A DNA stretch of 64,000 nt. Source: Luteibaculum oceani (lineage in GTDB: Bacteria > Bacteroidota > Bacteroidia > Flavobacteriales_D > Luteibaculaceae). The DNA lies in contig NZ_VORB01000006.1 of assembly GCF_007995015.1 (NCBI RefSeq), forward strand, positions 62,001-126,000, read 5' to 3'. Under the pieces are notes generated by a model. That model did no database searches and was not told where the DNA came from. It worked only from the letters and a program-made list of their open reading frames with translations. Below are positions 28,181-37,248 of this stretch, piece by piece (position 1 is the stretch's first letter; every line of letters begins with the position of its first letter). The position numbers and the translations under genes were made by a program.

Positions 28181-29147
28181 TCATAAAATCAAAAAAGCTC
28201 TTCCGATTGGAGGAGCTTTTTTTTGCTTTCTACTTTGCCTGGCCTGTGGAGATTTAACAAATCAAAAGCAGGAAATAAGAGGCTATGCACAAGGCACTAC
28301 CTATAATATTTCCTTTTACGGCAATGCCTCTAAATCCGAACTGCAGAGCGGAATAGATAGTATGCTGCTTCGTATGGATCATGCCTTATCCAACTATAAA
28401 GCTAGCTCGCAAATTTTCCAACTTAACCAGTCAACAGACACCATTTACACCCTTGAAGATTCTTGTGGGTTTTGGAAACGAGTATGGTTGGTAAGTAAAG
28501 AAGTGCATCAGAAATCTAAAGGTGCTTTCGATCCGAGCATTTACCCTTTGGTTAAAACCTACGGATTTGGCCCCAACCAGAAACCTAGCATAGACAGCAC
28601 AGCCAATATCGACTCGCTGAAAGCTTTAGTTGGATTTGAAAATTGGTCGGCATCTTGGAAAGACGGAAAATCATTTACCCTACAAAAGCCGCTAGGTGCT
28701 CAGTTAGATTTTAACGCCGTTGCTCAAGGTATGGCAGTCGATTTAATATCTGAGTTTCTCGAAAGCAATAACATTAAAAGCTACTTCGTAGAATTAGGTG
28801 GCGAAGTACGAGTGGGAGAACCTAAACCTGGCAATTTACCTTGGGTTTTAGGAATAGAGACTCCAAACAATACCACGGAACGCACTCTTTCTGATACCCT
28901 ACAGATTAAAAACATATCGGTAGCTACAAGCGGAAGCAACAGAAAGTATTACGAGCAAGACGGTAAGAGGTACAGTCACGCTATTAATGCTAAAACAGCT
29001 GCTCCGGTATCACACAATGTGCTAAGTGTAACCATCAAGCATAAAAGTTGCGCCTATGCCGATGCATGGGCCACAGCTGCTTTGGTTTTAGGAGAGGAAA
29101 GCAAGGTGCTTTTGGAAGAAGAGAGTATTGGGTTTATTTTTCAGTAG
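28164..29147 (+). CDS. apbE: FAD:protein FMN transferase (lipoprotein), Nqr flavinylation enzyme
   Basis: The ATG at 28164 overlaps nqrF by 17 bases and gives a lipoprotein signal ending in LACG; the next in-frame Met is over 60 codons further, so the signal codons must be used. The 327-residue enzyme transfers FMN from FAD to Thr in NqrB and NqrC. Motifs: [67 protein letters not shown] and SHAINAKT. Its signal-peptide codons coincide with a terminator-like hairpin. Confidence 0.95.
   Translation: MTLEVNHKIKKALPIGGAFFCFLLCLACGDLTNQKQEIRGYAQGTTYNISFYGNASKSELQSGIDSMLLRMDHALSNYKASSQIFQLNQSTDTIYTLEDSCGFWKRVWLVSKEVHQKSKGAFDPSIYPLVKTYGFGPNQKPSIDSTANIDSLKALVGFENWSASWKDGKSFTLQKPLGAQLDFNAVAQGMAVDLISEFLESNNIKSYFVELGGEVRVGEPKPGNLPWVLGIETPNNTTERTLSDTLQIKNISVATSGSNRKYYEQDGKRYSHAINAKTAAPVSHNVLSVTIKHKSCAYADAWATAALVLGEESKVLLEEESIGFIFQ
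28191..28226 (+). terminator. Terminator-like hairpin inside the apbE signal-peptide codons
   Basis: A 14-bp stem (28191-28204 with 28209-28222, one G-U pair) with loop GATT is followed by a run of eight T's. It lies 10 bases after the nqrF stop but 27 bases inside apbE, where it encodes [11 protein letters not shown]. Confidence 0.8.
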
Positions 29148-29451
29148 ATCCCCAAGAAAAAGTGGATAAGAAATAACTTTGTTTAGAAAATAAAGTTACT
29201 TATGAAACCCTTTATTTGTCAATTAGGTTTTGTGTAATTAAGGTGATTATTATCATTTATCTGTTTTTTAGTCTAATTTTGAAGCTTTGTAATTTTTTAA
29301 AATGTACTCATAATCCTACTAGGTTATTCGTTAGTTTAAAAAAGGAGTAAACAATTTGTTTACCCTAGATTAATTTTAGGTGGTCTTTGCAGGTTATTTT
29401 TTTAGTTAGGATTAAATTTAAATATTTGATACCTATCAAATCCAATCCCCT
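29148..29451. other. AT-rich spacer upstream of cassette A2-B2
   Basis: No gene is visible in these 304 bases. A weak 7-bp hairpin TAACTTT / AAAGTTA (29174-29180 with 29192-29198) lacks a T-run. The region is strongly AT-rich before the A2 start and probably holds its promoter, though no exact TTG/TAnnTTTG pair is seen. Confidence 0.5.
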
Positions 29452-32400
29452 ATGTTACTAAAAGACTACTTTAAGTTTTCCCTTATTCTAATTTTTCTTT
29501 TTCAAATTGACCTTTCTAAGGCTCAAACTAATTGGCTTTGCTCCCCACCAAGCGGTGAGGATCGTGGAATGTATGTTAATGACTTCATCCACAATATGCG
29601 TTACAGTTATGGGTTTACAAATAACGGATCGCAATCACCAAGTACAGTAATCTTCCACAACGAAGATAGGGCAGACTTCGACCTTTCTATTTTAGGTAAT
29701 CCCGATAAGGAAAATGCCTTGCTCTTTTATGCTGAAAAAAATCAGATTGATTATCTAATCCTATATAACACATCTGGAATTTTCAGATACGAAAATTCTC
29801 ATCTGCTATCCAAGTATGAGGATTTACTCGCAGATTTTATTCAAAGAGCTGGGCCTGATATAAGGGTAGGTCTTTCATTTGGACCTGAATTCACTGAATT
29901 TGAGGGAGGAAATTACGATGAAGCACCCTCAGATGGTTTTTCCCAGGGTGGTGGAACTCCTCCGGGGCCACCAATACCAGAACCACCTATCTCTGGTGAC
30001 CCTGAGAATCCTACCGAAGAGCCGGCAATAAATCTAAACGAATTAGAGAGTGGTAATACAAGAGTTTCAAAGGTAGAGATTATTGAGGCATTGGGAGGTG
30101 ACACATTATTTGATGGTTGGCCAATTCTGCAAGATATAATGACCAATACACCCGATGCAGAACTCACCATAAATCATGAAATTTATGCCTTATCTCGCAT
30201 GTATTCATGGGTGAAACATGCCCGTGATAATGTTGTAAACGATGATGTAAAAGTTCCTTCCGAAGCAACAACGGGCGGGGATGATGATGAGGAAAACCCA
30301 CTACCCGGTGGCAACTACAGAAAAAGTTTTAGTGTCCCTTTTTTAGTTACAGAGTACGAATGGTGGCACATTGATCCGAATAATGGAGTTGATTATTCTA
30401 ACAGGGAAAAAAAACGACAAGATGAGGTTTTTAAAAACGGTTTTGTAGATAAAATAGGACGGAAAAGAGCAAGTTTCAAATCAATTTTACAGGCAATGTA
30501 TGCCTTCAGAACGGGAGACAATAGCATAGTTGACCAAATTTATGTTTATCAGGGATATTTCCCGAAAGATGTAAATGATGTTCTTAACGATAGTGCTGGA
30601 TATCCTCCTCTTTATTTTGATTGGGCGGGGGATATTATCAATTGGTCAGATAGAGTTCTAGCTGTTAATTATACTAACGATCCTAGTAAAATAGGATTTG
30701 ATGAGCCATATCTTATTCTTCATGAGTTATTCGCCAAACAATCAAAAGTAATACGTAAAAAATATGACTTTACGAACTTGCTTTCAGCACAAAATGGACA
30801 TTTTTATGACCATAAAAGAGAAACAAATTATGCCCCTGCCGAAGGGATAGGTACTTTTCTTAGCAGAAAATACTCAATAGCGAGGGTTGAAGGATTAGCA
30901 AGATACGCTTGGGATAGTCTTAAGACTGAAAATCGCTTTAGCGATGATTATGATGCTAATTACTTTAAATACAAAGGTTCAGCGTGGTTCTCTTATCAAA
31001 TTATGCCCTATCCATTCTACAAAAGAGGCAATACTAAGTCTGATAATCGAATTCAAAAAGGGGGTACGAAATCTATAGTGGATTTATTCCATAATTATTA
31101 TACCAATAATTCTACGGCAATAGATTTTGAGGTGTATTATGTTGACGATGGAGTGGATGAGGCCCTAGCGAACACGGACTCCAGAAAATTTGATATTTAT
31201 TCTACTCGAGATTTTGATATTGATACAACAAAAATGATGAGCTTCAGCAATAAGCGGTTCTCCCTACCACCTGATAATAAATACTACTATCTTGAACACG
31301 AGGACGATAATAGTTGTAAATTCACTTCAGTTCCTGTTGGGGTGTTTAAATATAATAACGACTTATACATTCGGGATTTTGAAAAGGGAGATTCTGGAGG
31401 TGAAAACCAACCAAGATCTAAGCAGGGAGTATGGAAAAGTCCCGATATAAGCATTACCAATACTACCTTTACTTCAAACAATGTTGAACGTGAGGGGTAT
31501 GGTCCCACGGGTAGAAATAAGGTAAGAGTTACTATCCATAACAAAAAAGGTGGACAGGATTATTACTACAAAGAGAATACATACCGCTTAGATTTATTTT
31601 GGACTTTATTCACTCCTGGTTCTCCTTGGCCTTTGCAGTGGATAAACAATAGAAGACCATCCGATGGGAAAATTGTGGGTGATAGAATAAATATTACACC
31701 TATTTATTTAAACAAAGATATACCCGCTGGTCGCAGTGAAACCTTTGTTTATGAGTGGGATCCTTCAGAATTCGGAATTGATCCAACAATTGATCCCGAT
31801 CCGCATATATGTATAACCGCAAGGCTAGTAAGGTCAGAAAATCCCTCTAATTCCTATGGGATGACTTATCAAGAGCAGGATCAATATGATGAAAATGCGT
31901 TTAATAATAATTCCTACGCGTATAAAAATGTTCGTTTTATCAACAATGGTTCCGTTTCTGGAACTGCTTCATCCAATGGTAACCTAATAAACGACGATTT
32001 TCAATATGACGCAGGTAATGAAATAGAAATACCAGATTTTACGTCCTCGAATTTAAGGTCTAGTGGAAGAATTTATTTTTCCAATACCAAAGCGGATACT
32101 TCTTTTCACAGATTAGATTTTAACCTTCAAAGCAACTCTAATGGAAAAACTATTCTAGATTATGGAAGGGTTTTTATGGAACTCAATGGGTCAATTTATG
32201 ATAAGTGGAAACAAGGAAATATGCGGTCCTCCGGCATCCAACAAATTGGTGGCATCCCAGATATATCAGAGAGATTAAGGCTTTTAGAAATTACTAATAA
32301 TGCAGGGTTCCTGGATAGTATGTTGTTTTTTCCTTTTGAATTCGAAAATTTTAGATTATTGTTTTTGTCCGATACCCTTGAATTTGGTTTGGATACGGTA

Positions 32401-33150
32401 GAGGTTCAGTTTAAACAATCTTCCGCAATGGCTGGTACGACGTTATCAAGTATGGGCGGGGCTTCTGTACTATTTACAACTGCTAACTGCCCTGCTCCCA
32501 AACTTGATTATGCTTTAGTAAACTCGGATGGTGTAATTACCATTTCAAATAGCGGTGAATTCTCAAATGCTAGCTTTACTTGGTATTCTGGTGACTCACT
32601 ATTGACTAATGATAGTTTGTCTTATTTAATTCCACATGATTCTGGTTCCTTTTTTGTGGAGGCAAGCTTTACCCATGGTTGCATTTCTAGATCTGATACC
32701 ATAACCATTCTTGAAGAGGAGCCTGGTTCGATTGTAATTGACAGAAATAGTGGTGCACCAACAAAATTTCTGGCAGATATGGGCTCAGAATCAGAAGTTG
32801 AGGATGGCATCGAAAAGACAGAAATTTATAGAGATAACTTTCTTGATTCAAGTTCATTAAGAAATCAACCTGAAGAAGATAAAGGAGAGTTGTATTTTTC
32901 TGTTTTCCCTAATCCTGTATCTGATGTTATAAGGGTTGTAGTTTCTGGAACGAGATTAAATGAAGATTTTACTGTAAATATATTTGATGTAAATGGTAAG
33001 TTGGTGATGACCAAACATGTTAACGAGACAAAGGTTGGTGATAAAACTGTTACAAATATGGATGTATCCAATATGGAACCATCTTCGTATTTAATTAAGG
33101 TGGTAACCGAACAAGGACAGATTAAGTCCATGCCTATAATCAAAAAATAA
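29452..33150 (+). CDS. A2: large T9SS-exported protein, paralogue of A1
   Basis: The 1232-residue product has an ordinary signal peptide (LILIFLFQIDLSKAQ) and follows A1 block by block: GMYVNDFI, SILGNPDKENALLFYAEKN, YLILYNTSGIF, TEYEWW (residues 300-305), a W..YQIMPYPFY strand, a CARDB-type domain (WPLQWINN, GKIVGDRIN) and a type A sorting domain (FPNPVSD, FDVNGKLV, MEPSSYLI). It differs by a Pro-rich insertion (about 165-190, GTPPGPPIPEPP) in the N-domain and lacks the CT repeat. It stops one base before B2. Glycoside-hydrolase-like fold is inference from the motif pattern; substrate unknown. Confidence 0.85.
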   Translation: MLLKDYFKFSLILIFLFQIDLSKAQTNWLCSPPSGEDRGMYVNDFIHNMRYSYGFTNNGSQSPSTVIFHNEDRADFDLSILGNPDKENALLFYAEKNQIDYLILYNTSGIFRYENSHLLSKYEDLLADFIQRAGPDIRVGLSFGPEFTEFEGGNYDEAPSDGFSQGGGTPPGPPIPEPPISGDPENPTEEPAINLNELESGNTRVSKVEIIEALGGDTLFDGWPILQDIMTNTPDAELTINHEIYALSRMYSWVKHARDNVVNDDVKVPSEATTGGDDDEENPLPGGNYRKSFSVPFLVTEYEWWHIDPNNGVDYSNREKKRQDEVFKNGFVDKIGRKRASFKSILQAMYAFRTGDNSIVDQIYVYQGYFPKDVNDVLNDSAGYPPLYFDWAGDIINWSDRVLAVNYTNDPSKIGFDEPYLILHELFAKQSKVIRKKYDFTNLLSAQNGHFYDHKRETNYAPAEGIGTFLSRKYSIARVEGLARYAWDSLKTENRFSDDYDANYFKYKGSAWFSYQIMPYPFYKRGNTKSDNRIQKGGTKSIVDLFHNYYTNNSTAIDFEVYYVDDGVDEALANTDSRKFDIYSTRDFDIDTTKMMSFSNKRFSLPPDNKYYYLEHEDDNSCKFTSVPVGVFKYNNDLYIRDFEKGDSGGENQPRSKQGVWKSPDISITNTTFTSNNVEREGYGPTGRNKVRVTIHNKKGGQDYYYKENTYRLDLFWTLFTPGSPWPLQWINNRRPSDGKIVGDRINITPIYLNKDIPAGRSETFVYEWDPSEFGIDPTIDPDPHICITARLVRSENPSNSYGMTYQEQDQYDENAFNNNSYAYKNVRFINNGSVSGTASSNGNLINDDFQYDAGNEIEIPDFTSSNLRSSGRIYFSNTKADTSFHRLDFNLQSNSNGKTILDYGRVFMELNGSIYDKWKQGNMRSSGIQQIGGIPDISERLRLLEITNNAGFLDSMLFFPFEFENFRLLFLSDTLEFGLDTVEVQFKQSSAMAGTTLSSMGGASVLFTTANCPAPKLDYALVNSDGVITISNSGEFSNASFTWYSGDSLLTNDSLSYLIPHDSGSFFVEASFTHGCISRSDTITILEEEPGSIVIDRNSGAPTKFLADMGSESEVEDGIEKTEIYRDNFLDSSSLRNQPEEDKGELYFSVFPNPVSDVIRVVVSGTRLNEDFTVNIFDVNGKLVMTKHVNETKVGDKTVTNMDVSNMEPSSYLIKVVTEQGQIKSMPIIKK

Positions 33151-33151
33151 A

Positions 33152-34762
33152 ATGTCTAGACGATTATTTCTTAGTATTCTGATATTTATGTCTTGGGTAT
33201 TTACAGCAAATGCCCAACAGGATACGCTTTTTGAGGAGTGGAATAAAATTTACGGCTCCCATGAAGAGGAAGTGCCTGTAAACATGATTCAGTTGGATGA
33301 AAATCGCATTTTAATTTATGGGCAAATAGCGGATCCGCCGCCCCAAGGTTATATCCGAGATAGTTACTTTCTTGAAGTAGATACCAATGGGTCTATCTTA
33401 AATGAAAAAGTTGTTGATTTTGGTGGCGATGAGGTACTAAGAATGAAAGTTTTAAGTAACGGAGACCTGTTGTTATTTGGATCCTGTTCTTATTGCTATT
33501 CTGAAACCCATGAAATAGGTGGAATTGAAGGGCAACAACTCTATTATGACGTATTTGTAGCGCGCTTAGATAGGGATTTAAATGTTTTGTGGAATCGATG
33601 TTTGGGTAGTAGTGGCGATGATCAGATGTTAACGGTATATGAATTGCCTAATGGTCACATAAAAGTTTATGCCGAGCAAGATTCTAGATTTTTAGATGGT
33701 GAACCACAGAATTCCTATTATTTATATGGTAGAAAACCCTGGGTATTTGAACTGGATCTTAATGGAATAATGACAAAAAATGAGAGTTGGGATGACACAA
33801 CTAGATATAAATATTCCAGTGTAAGTACGATAAAGGAAAAACCAAATGGTAATGGTCATATTGTAGTTTTAGAGCAAACATTAAAGGAATCAATTGAGAC
33901 TCAGGTCTCACAGGAGTTATTGGTTTTAAGCTTTAATGAAAAAGGAGAGGCTACTGATAGTTCTTTAATCGAGCTGTCGAAAAGAAATACCTTTAATATG
34001 TCCTTTTATCATTATTTTCTAAAAAACGATAGTATATTACTCGTTGATGGAAGTTTTGAACCCTGGGACGGATCAGGATATGAACCTGAAAATTATAATG
34101 GTGGTTGGCTAGATTTGGTTTGGGCCAGAATAAATCTGAAATCCCAAATTATAGAGAGGTTGGTATTCATTGGAGATTCCACTGATGGATTTCCGCATGC
34201 ATCGGACGGCGGGTCTACTTGTAGTCGATTTAATGAAAATACCTATACTAGTTATTTTTATGGTATAAAAAGGGAATACCCTTTGTTTAATCTAACAGTA
34301 TCCGATGATCAACAATTAAAAGTGGAATTTGACCATCAGGGGAATATTTTAAACATGGAGGCTTTAGATGATCTTCCTTTTTGTAACCGTGAAAATAATT
34401 TTGTGAAAATTTCGTCCACCAGCTATTTTGAATTACATGCAGGTTACGATATTGAAAAAAGTGATTTTTATTTCCCCGGTTCTCGAGAAAAACCACCAAG
34501 TATCTTTATTCGCAAATGGAGTAAGCTAGCACAGGGGTCTACTTTTGCTAATTCTGAAGATCCAATAATAATATTCCCAAACCCTAGTGAAAGCGATATA
34601 ATAAACCTAAACGGTAAATCAGATTTTGAGCTTTTTCAGTCTGATGGAAAATTGTTAGGTCGTTACAAGGCAAAAAACCAACTTAATATTTCTGGTCTTA
34701 GTGATGGGGTTTACCTTATTCGTCGCAGCGATGGAAAAGTAGCTCGTTTTATTAAAGAGTGA
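33152..34762 (+). CDS. B2: T9SS-exported beta-propeller-like protein, paralogue of B1
   Basis: The 536-residue product has a signal peptide ending TANAQQ, then WNKIYGSHEEE and repeated blade motifs (YFLEVDTNGSILNE, FVARLDRDLNVLWNR, PWVFELDLNGIM). It ends in a short type A sorting domain (FPNPSES, LFQSDGKLL, LSDGVYLIR). Like B1 it directly follows its A partner. Cys residues at about 110-115 (SCSYC) are not shared with B1. Function unknown; co-occurrence with A suggests a surface complex or a shared substrate. Confidence 0.85.
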   Translation: MSRRLFLSILIFMSWVFTANAQQDTLFEEWNKIYGSHEEEVPVNMIQLDENRILIYGQIADPPPQGYIRDSYFLEVDTNGSILNEKVVDFGGDEVLRMKVLSNGDLLLFGSCSYCYSETHEIGGIEGQQLYYDVFVARLDRDLNVLWNRCLGSSGDDQMLTVYELPNGHIKVYAEQDSRFLDGEPQNSYYLYGRKPWVFELDLNGIMTKNESWDDTTRYKYSSVSTIKEKPNGNGHIVVLEQTLKESIETQVSQELLVLSFNEKGEATDSSLIELSKRNTFNMSFYHYFLKNDSILLVDGSFEPWDGSGYEPENYNGGWLDLVWARINLKSQIIERLVFIGDSTDGFPHASDGGSTCSRFNENTYTSYFYGIKREYPLFNLTVSDDQQLKVEFDHQGNILNMEALDDLPFCNRENNFVKISSTSYFELHAGYDIEKSDFYFPGSREKPPSIFIRKWSKLAQGSTFANSEDPIIIFPNPSESDIINLNGKSDFELFQSDGKLLGRYKAKNQLNISGLSDGVYLIRRSDGKVARFIKE

Positions 34763-35107
34763 GTTGGGGGGTGCTGTCCTCGACTACGCTCGGACAGCGC
34801 GCTTCGGAGAAAAACAATCTGTGTTAATCAGTGTAATCTGTGGTAAAATTACCTCCGTGGTGCACCTCGAAATCCGGCAACCAAATGCTTTGAATCCTTT
34901 GTGGTTAACCTCGATACAAATTTGTTGGTCTTTTAATATGAAGCTTACAAATCCCCTCGATCTGATTGAAAACGCTTTCTCAGGCAATATCGAAAAAAAC
35001 AATCTGTGGTAATCCGTGTAATCTGTGGTGAGTAAAAAAAACTCTGAGAACCTCTGTGGTTCACCTCGATACAATCCCGCTCACCGCGGGATCACTCGGT
35101 GACCAAC
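34763..35107. repeat. Dispersed intergenic repeat, copy 2 (core 34910-34969)
   Basis: This non-coding 345-base block directly follows B2. It repeats 'AATCTGTGGTG' and 'CCTCGATACAA' units and shares the core CTCGATACAAATTTGTT..CTTTTAAT..GAAGC with 17819-17880. GC-rich pieces (CTCGACTACGCTCGGACAGCG-like at 34780-34800, and a CACCGCGGG palindrome-like piece near 35080) are embedded. Short frames across it are repeat-derived. Confidence 0.8.
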
Positions 35108-35299
35108 CTACTTGTCGTTTTTACACTGCTCCTCGGGCTTGGCGCCACACAAACTACAAGCTTCGCCTTCTTTGTTTAAGAAAGGACTTTGACTGGCACA
35201 AGTTCCAGCGAACTCTCCGCCTTTTTTAGCCCAGATTTTAATAGCAATTCCAGCAAAAGCTAATGCTAACATTCCTATGGCTATAAGTATCAATTTCAT
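35108..35299 (-). CDS. Small membrane-anchored four-Cys protein, possible NqrM counterpart
   Basis: The 63-residue product has one N-terminal membrane segment (about 3-24) and a short hydrophilic tail with four Cys: GTCASQ, EACSLCGAK and EEQCKND. NqrM of Vibrio, needed to load iron between NqrD and NqrE, has the same layout (one membrane segment, four Cys), but the sequences are not obviously alike. It lies 6 kb from the nqr operon, on the other strand, beyond cassette A2-B2. The -7 box lies four bases before the ATG. The NqrM link is inference. Confidence 0.75.
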   Translation of the reverse strand: MKLILIAIGMLALAFAGIAIKIWAKKGGEFAGTCASQSPFLNKEGEACSLCGAKPEEQCKNDK

Positions 35300-35303
35300 G
35301 GTT

Positions 35304-35311
35304 CAAAGATA
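35304..35311 (-). promoter_or_regulatory. -7 box TATCTTTG abutting the four-Cys protein start
   Basis: On the minus strand TATCTTTG-AACC-ATG leaves four bases before the start codon, the same arrangement as at 10841. Confidence 0.55.
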
Positions 35312-35327
35312 ATAATTTTAATAGCCT

Positions 35328-36062
35328 TTACTTGCATAACACTACCCGACCGCTTCCTTTCTCGACCAAATTTAACTCTGCGGGGCTTGGACACAGCTCT
35401 ACATCTCCGCTGCCATATAATTTCAAGTCGGCTCTCACACTAGCCCCCGCATTTATAGTTCTATTGGTTCGGCTGGTACAAAAAAGAAAACCAGATTCAA
35501 CCTGGCTCGCATCGGTGTATCCTGTTGAGGTGTTATACACGTATAAAACCGATGTTTTTCCTCGAGCAATGATAGATCCAGGCCCTGCATGGTGGCTAAG
35601 GTGAAGGGATTCTCCACTAAATAACAGTGAAGTATTTCCCACCGATCCCCAATGATCGATAAAGAATTGCTTGCTTCGAATGGTATCTAGTACGCTTACA
35701 TCTCCAACACCGTAGCATTGTATCCGCCTCAAAATGTCAAGCGGGCAGCTTATGCTTATTTCGGGTGTGTTTTCTTGGTTCTTAAGCCAGCGGCATTTAT
35801 TGAGATTGTCCAGGGTTAAAACACTGTCTTTTACGGTAAAATCAATTCCGTCTATGAGATTGGAACCATGTTTTATGGTTATCTCAAAGTTTATTCCTTC
35901 GCTAATTTTAAGGGGTAAATTGTCATATAGATTTATGCTGTGGAATGCATCCACTTCTGATACCATTTCTACCCGTTCTCCGTACGATTTAAAACAATTT
36001 CCTTCTTCGTCGCTACAGGAAATTAGAAATAAACACAGGATCAAAAAGAGGTGAATTCTCAT
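35328..36062 (-). CDS. GIN-domain (DUF2807) lipoprotein
   Basis: The 244-residue product has a lipoprotein signal ending LFLISC, then a right-handed beta-helix-like GIN domain (about 35-244) with FHSINLYDNLPLKIS at its start and the repeating short-strand pattern ending YGSGDVELCPSP and GSGRVVLCK. The family was named a putative autotransporter adhesin head domain, but its role is unproven. It overlaps the upstream PagL-like gene by four bases (ATGA), so the pair is translationally coupled. Several Cys residues (CYGVGD, FLFCTS, VELC, VVLC) are more than usual for an envelope protein. Confidence 0.85.
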   Translation of the reverse strand: MRIHLFLILCLFLISCSDEEGNCFKSYGERVEMVSEVDAFHSINLYDNLPLKISEGINFEITIKHGSNLIDGIDFTVKDSVLTLDNLNKCRWLKNQENTPEISISCPLDILRRIQCYGVGDVSVLDTIRSKQFFIDHWGSVGNTSLLFSGESLHLSHHAGPGSIIARGKTSVLYVYNTSTGYTDASQVESGFLFCTSRTNRTINAGASVRADLKLYGSGDVELCPSPAELNLVEKGSGRVVLCK

Positions 36063-37144
36063 TTTGTGGACGCTAAATTTAAGGTTAGACCAATTCCGAG
36101 GTGTTCTGCTTTAGCCTCATGGGTTTTCATTAAAATGGTCAGTCCAATTTTATCATTGATCATATGCTGAATTCCTGTTCGGTGAAACATGGCTTTAATT
36201 TCTCTTTGCTTGCTGTATGCATATATTCCGGTATGAAAGAAAAGGGAGGTTTTTCCGAAGTTTAGCCTCCCACCCAAAAATGGGCCGAATTGGATATTAG
36301 GGTTTTTAACCTGCCTTTTAACCCTTCCAGATTCCAGGTCAAAATCATTTTCAATGTAAGCGCCAATAGATTGGTTATAACCAGTGAGAACACCGAGTTC
36401 CCAGTTTATATTTCTTGCACTTTTAAAATTTCTTCGCAGTTCTATGTTTCCTACCAAATATTTATTCTGGTCCAGTATCGAGAGTTCTTTTATGCCGCCA
36501 TCAACGGTAATAGCCCAACTTGCTGGGTGATGGGCATTAACAGATTTTTCTGTTGGTGTTATCTTATCTGTATTTCCATTTAGAACAAATCCGAGATTAA
36601 AAGAAGGGATGTTTAGACCAAGGTTTGGTTTGCTTGTGGCTGCATTGCTGTAGTGATTTAAATCTATACCTAACGAAACAAGGTGGGGGCCGACAGCGAA
36701 GCTCTTTTGAATTTGTAAAAAAAGCGAAGCGTTTATGTGGGAACCAATCGCCAGGTTTTTTGGGTTTTTTTCTACGTGATATTTATTCGTAAGCCATGCT
36801 GGTCCACCTCCCAGAATAAAGGTTAAGGGGTATTTTCTTCGACTTAGTGGAAGGCTTACCTTATAATTGAAAGACCAGGCCGTGCCTAATAATTCTTTAT
36901 TTCCTAGGTCTATAAAATGAGCTTCGTAGCCTATCTTAGCTCCGTGGAAGCTCTTCTTCCAATTTCTTTCTTTTAAATCCCAGACAGTAAAACTTAATTT
37001 AGTATTCGCCGATTTAGGAAGGTGAACCATGTCTGTACGATGGGGAATTAAAAATCCTCTTCCCACCTTAAATTCCGCCCACTGGGCTTGTGCGTTCATC
37101 CCCAGGGTTACTACAAATAATAAGCCGAGCAGTGCTTTTAACAT
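36059..37144 (-). CDS. PagL-like acyloxyacyl hydrolase / lipid A 3-O-deacylase family
   Basis: The ATG at 37142-37144 (361 residues) gives a signal peptide (MLKALLGLLFVVTLGMNAQAQ). The PagL signature LNHYSNAATSKPNLGLN lies at about 160-178, with His and Ser of HYS as the expected catalytic pair and Asn-Leu-Gly-Leu-Asn following; GFELGVL-type and strand motifs support an outer-membrane barrel. It is longer than classical PagL (about 170), as usual for Bacteroidota. It would remove a 3-O acyl chain from lipid A; it overlaps the GIN lipoprotein. Confidence 0.85.
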   Translation of the reverse strand: MLKALLGLLFVVTLGMNAQAQWAEFKVGRGFLIPHRTDMVHLPKSANTKLSFTVWDLKERNWKKSFHGAKIGYEAHFIDLGNKELLGTAWSFNYKVSLPLSRRKYPLTFILGGGPAWLTNKYHVEKNPKNLAIGSHINASLFLQIQKSFAVGPHLVSLGIDLNHYSNAATSKPNLGLNIPSFNLGFVLNGNTDKITPTEKSVNAHHPASWAITVDGGIKELSILDQNKYLVGNIELRRNFKSARNINWELGVLTGYNQSIGAYIENDFDLESGRVKRQVKNPNIQFGPFLGGRLNFGKTSLFFHTGIYAYSKQREIKAMFHRTGIQHMINDKIGLTILMKTHEAKAEHLGIGLTLNLASTK

Positions 37145-37222
37145 GGTGGTAAAAATATACATTCATTGCGGTTAGCGCCATGCTTTGTTCCAGAGATATG
37201 CTGCCGTGAAAGTCTAAACCAA

Positions 37223-37230
37223 TACCTTTG
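37223..37230 (+). promoter_or_regulatory. -7 box TACCTTTG before mazG
   Basis: An exact TAnnTTTG match ends 18 bases before the ATG at 37249. This spacing recurs before the thioredoxin genes and supports the ATG over the upstream TTG (37228), which lies inside the box. Confidence 0.6.
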
Positions 37231-37248
37231 AAATCCAATAGAACCAAG

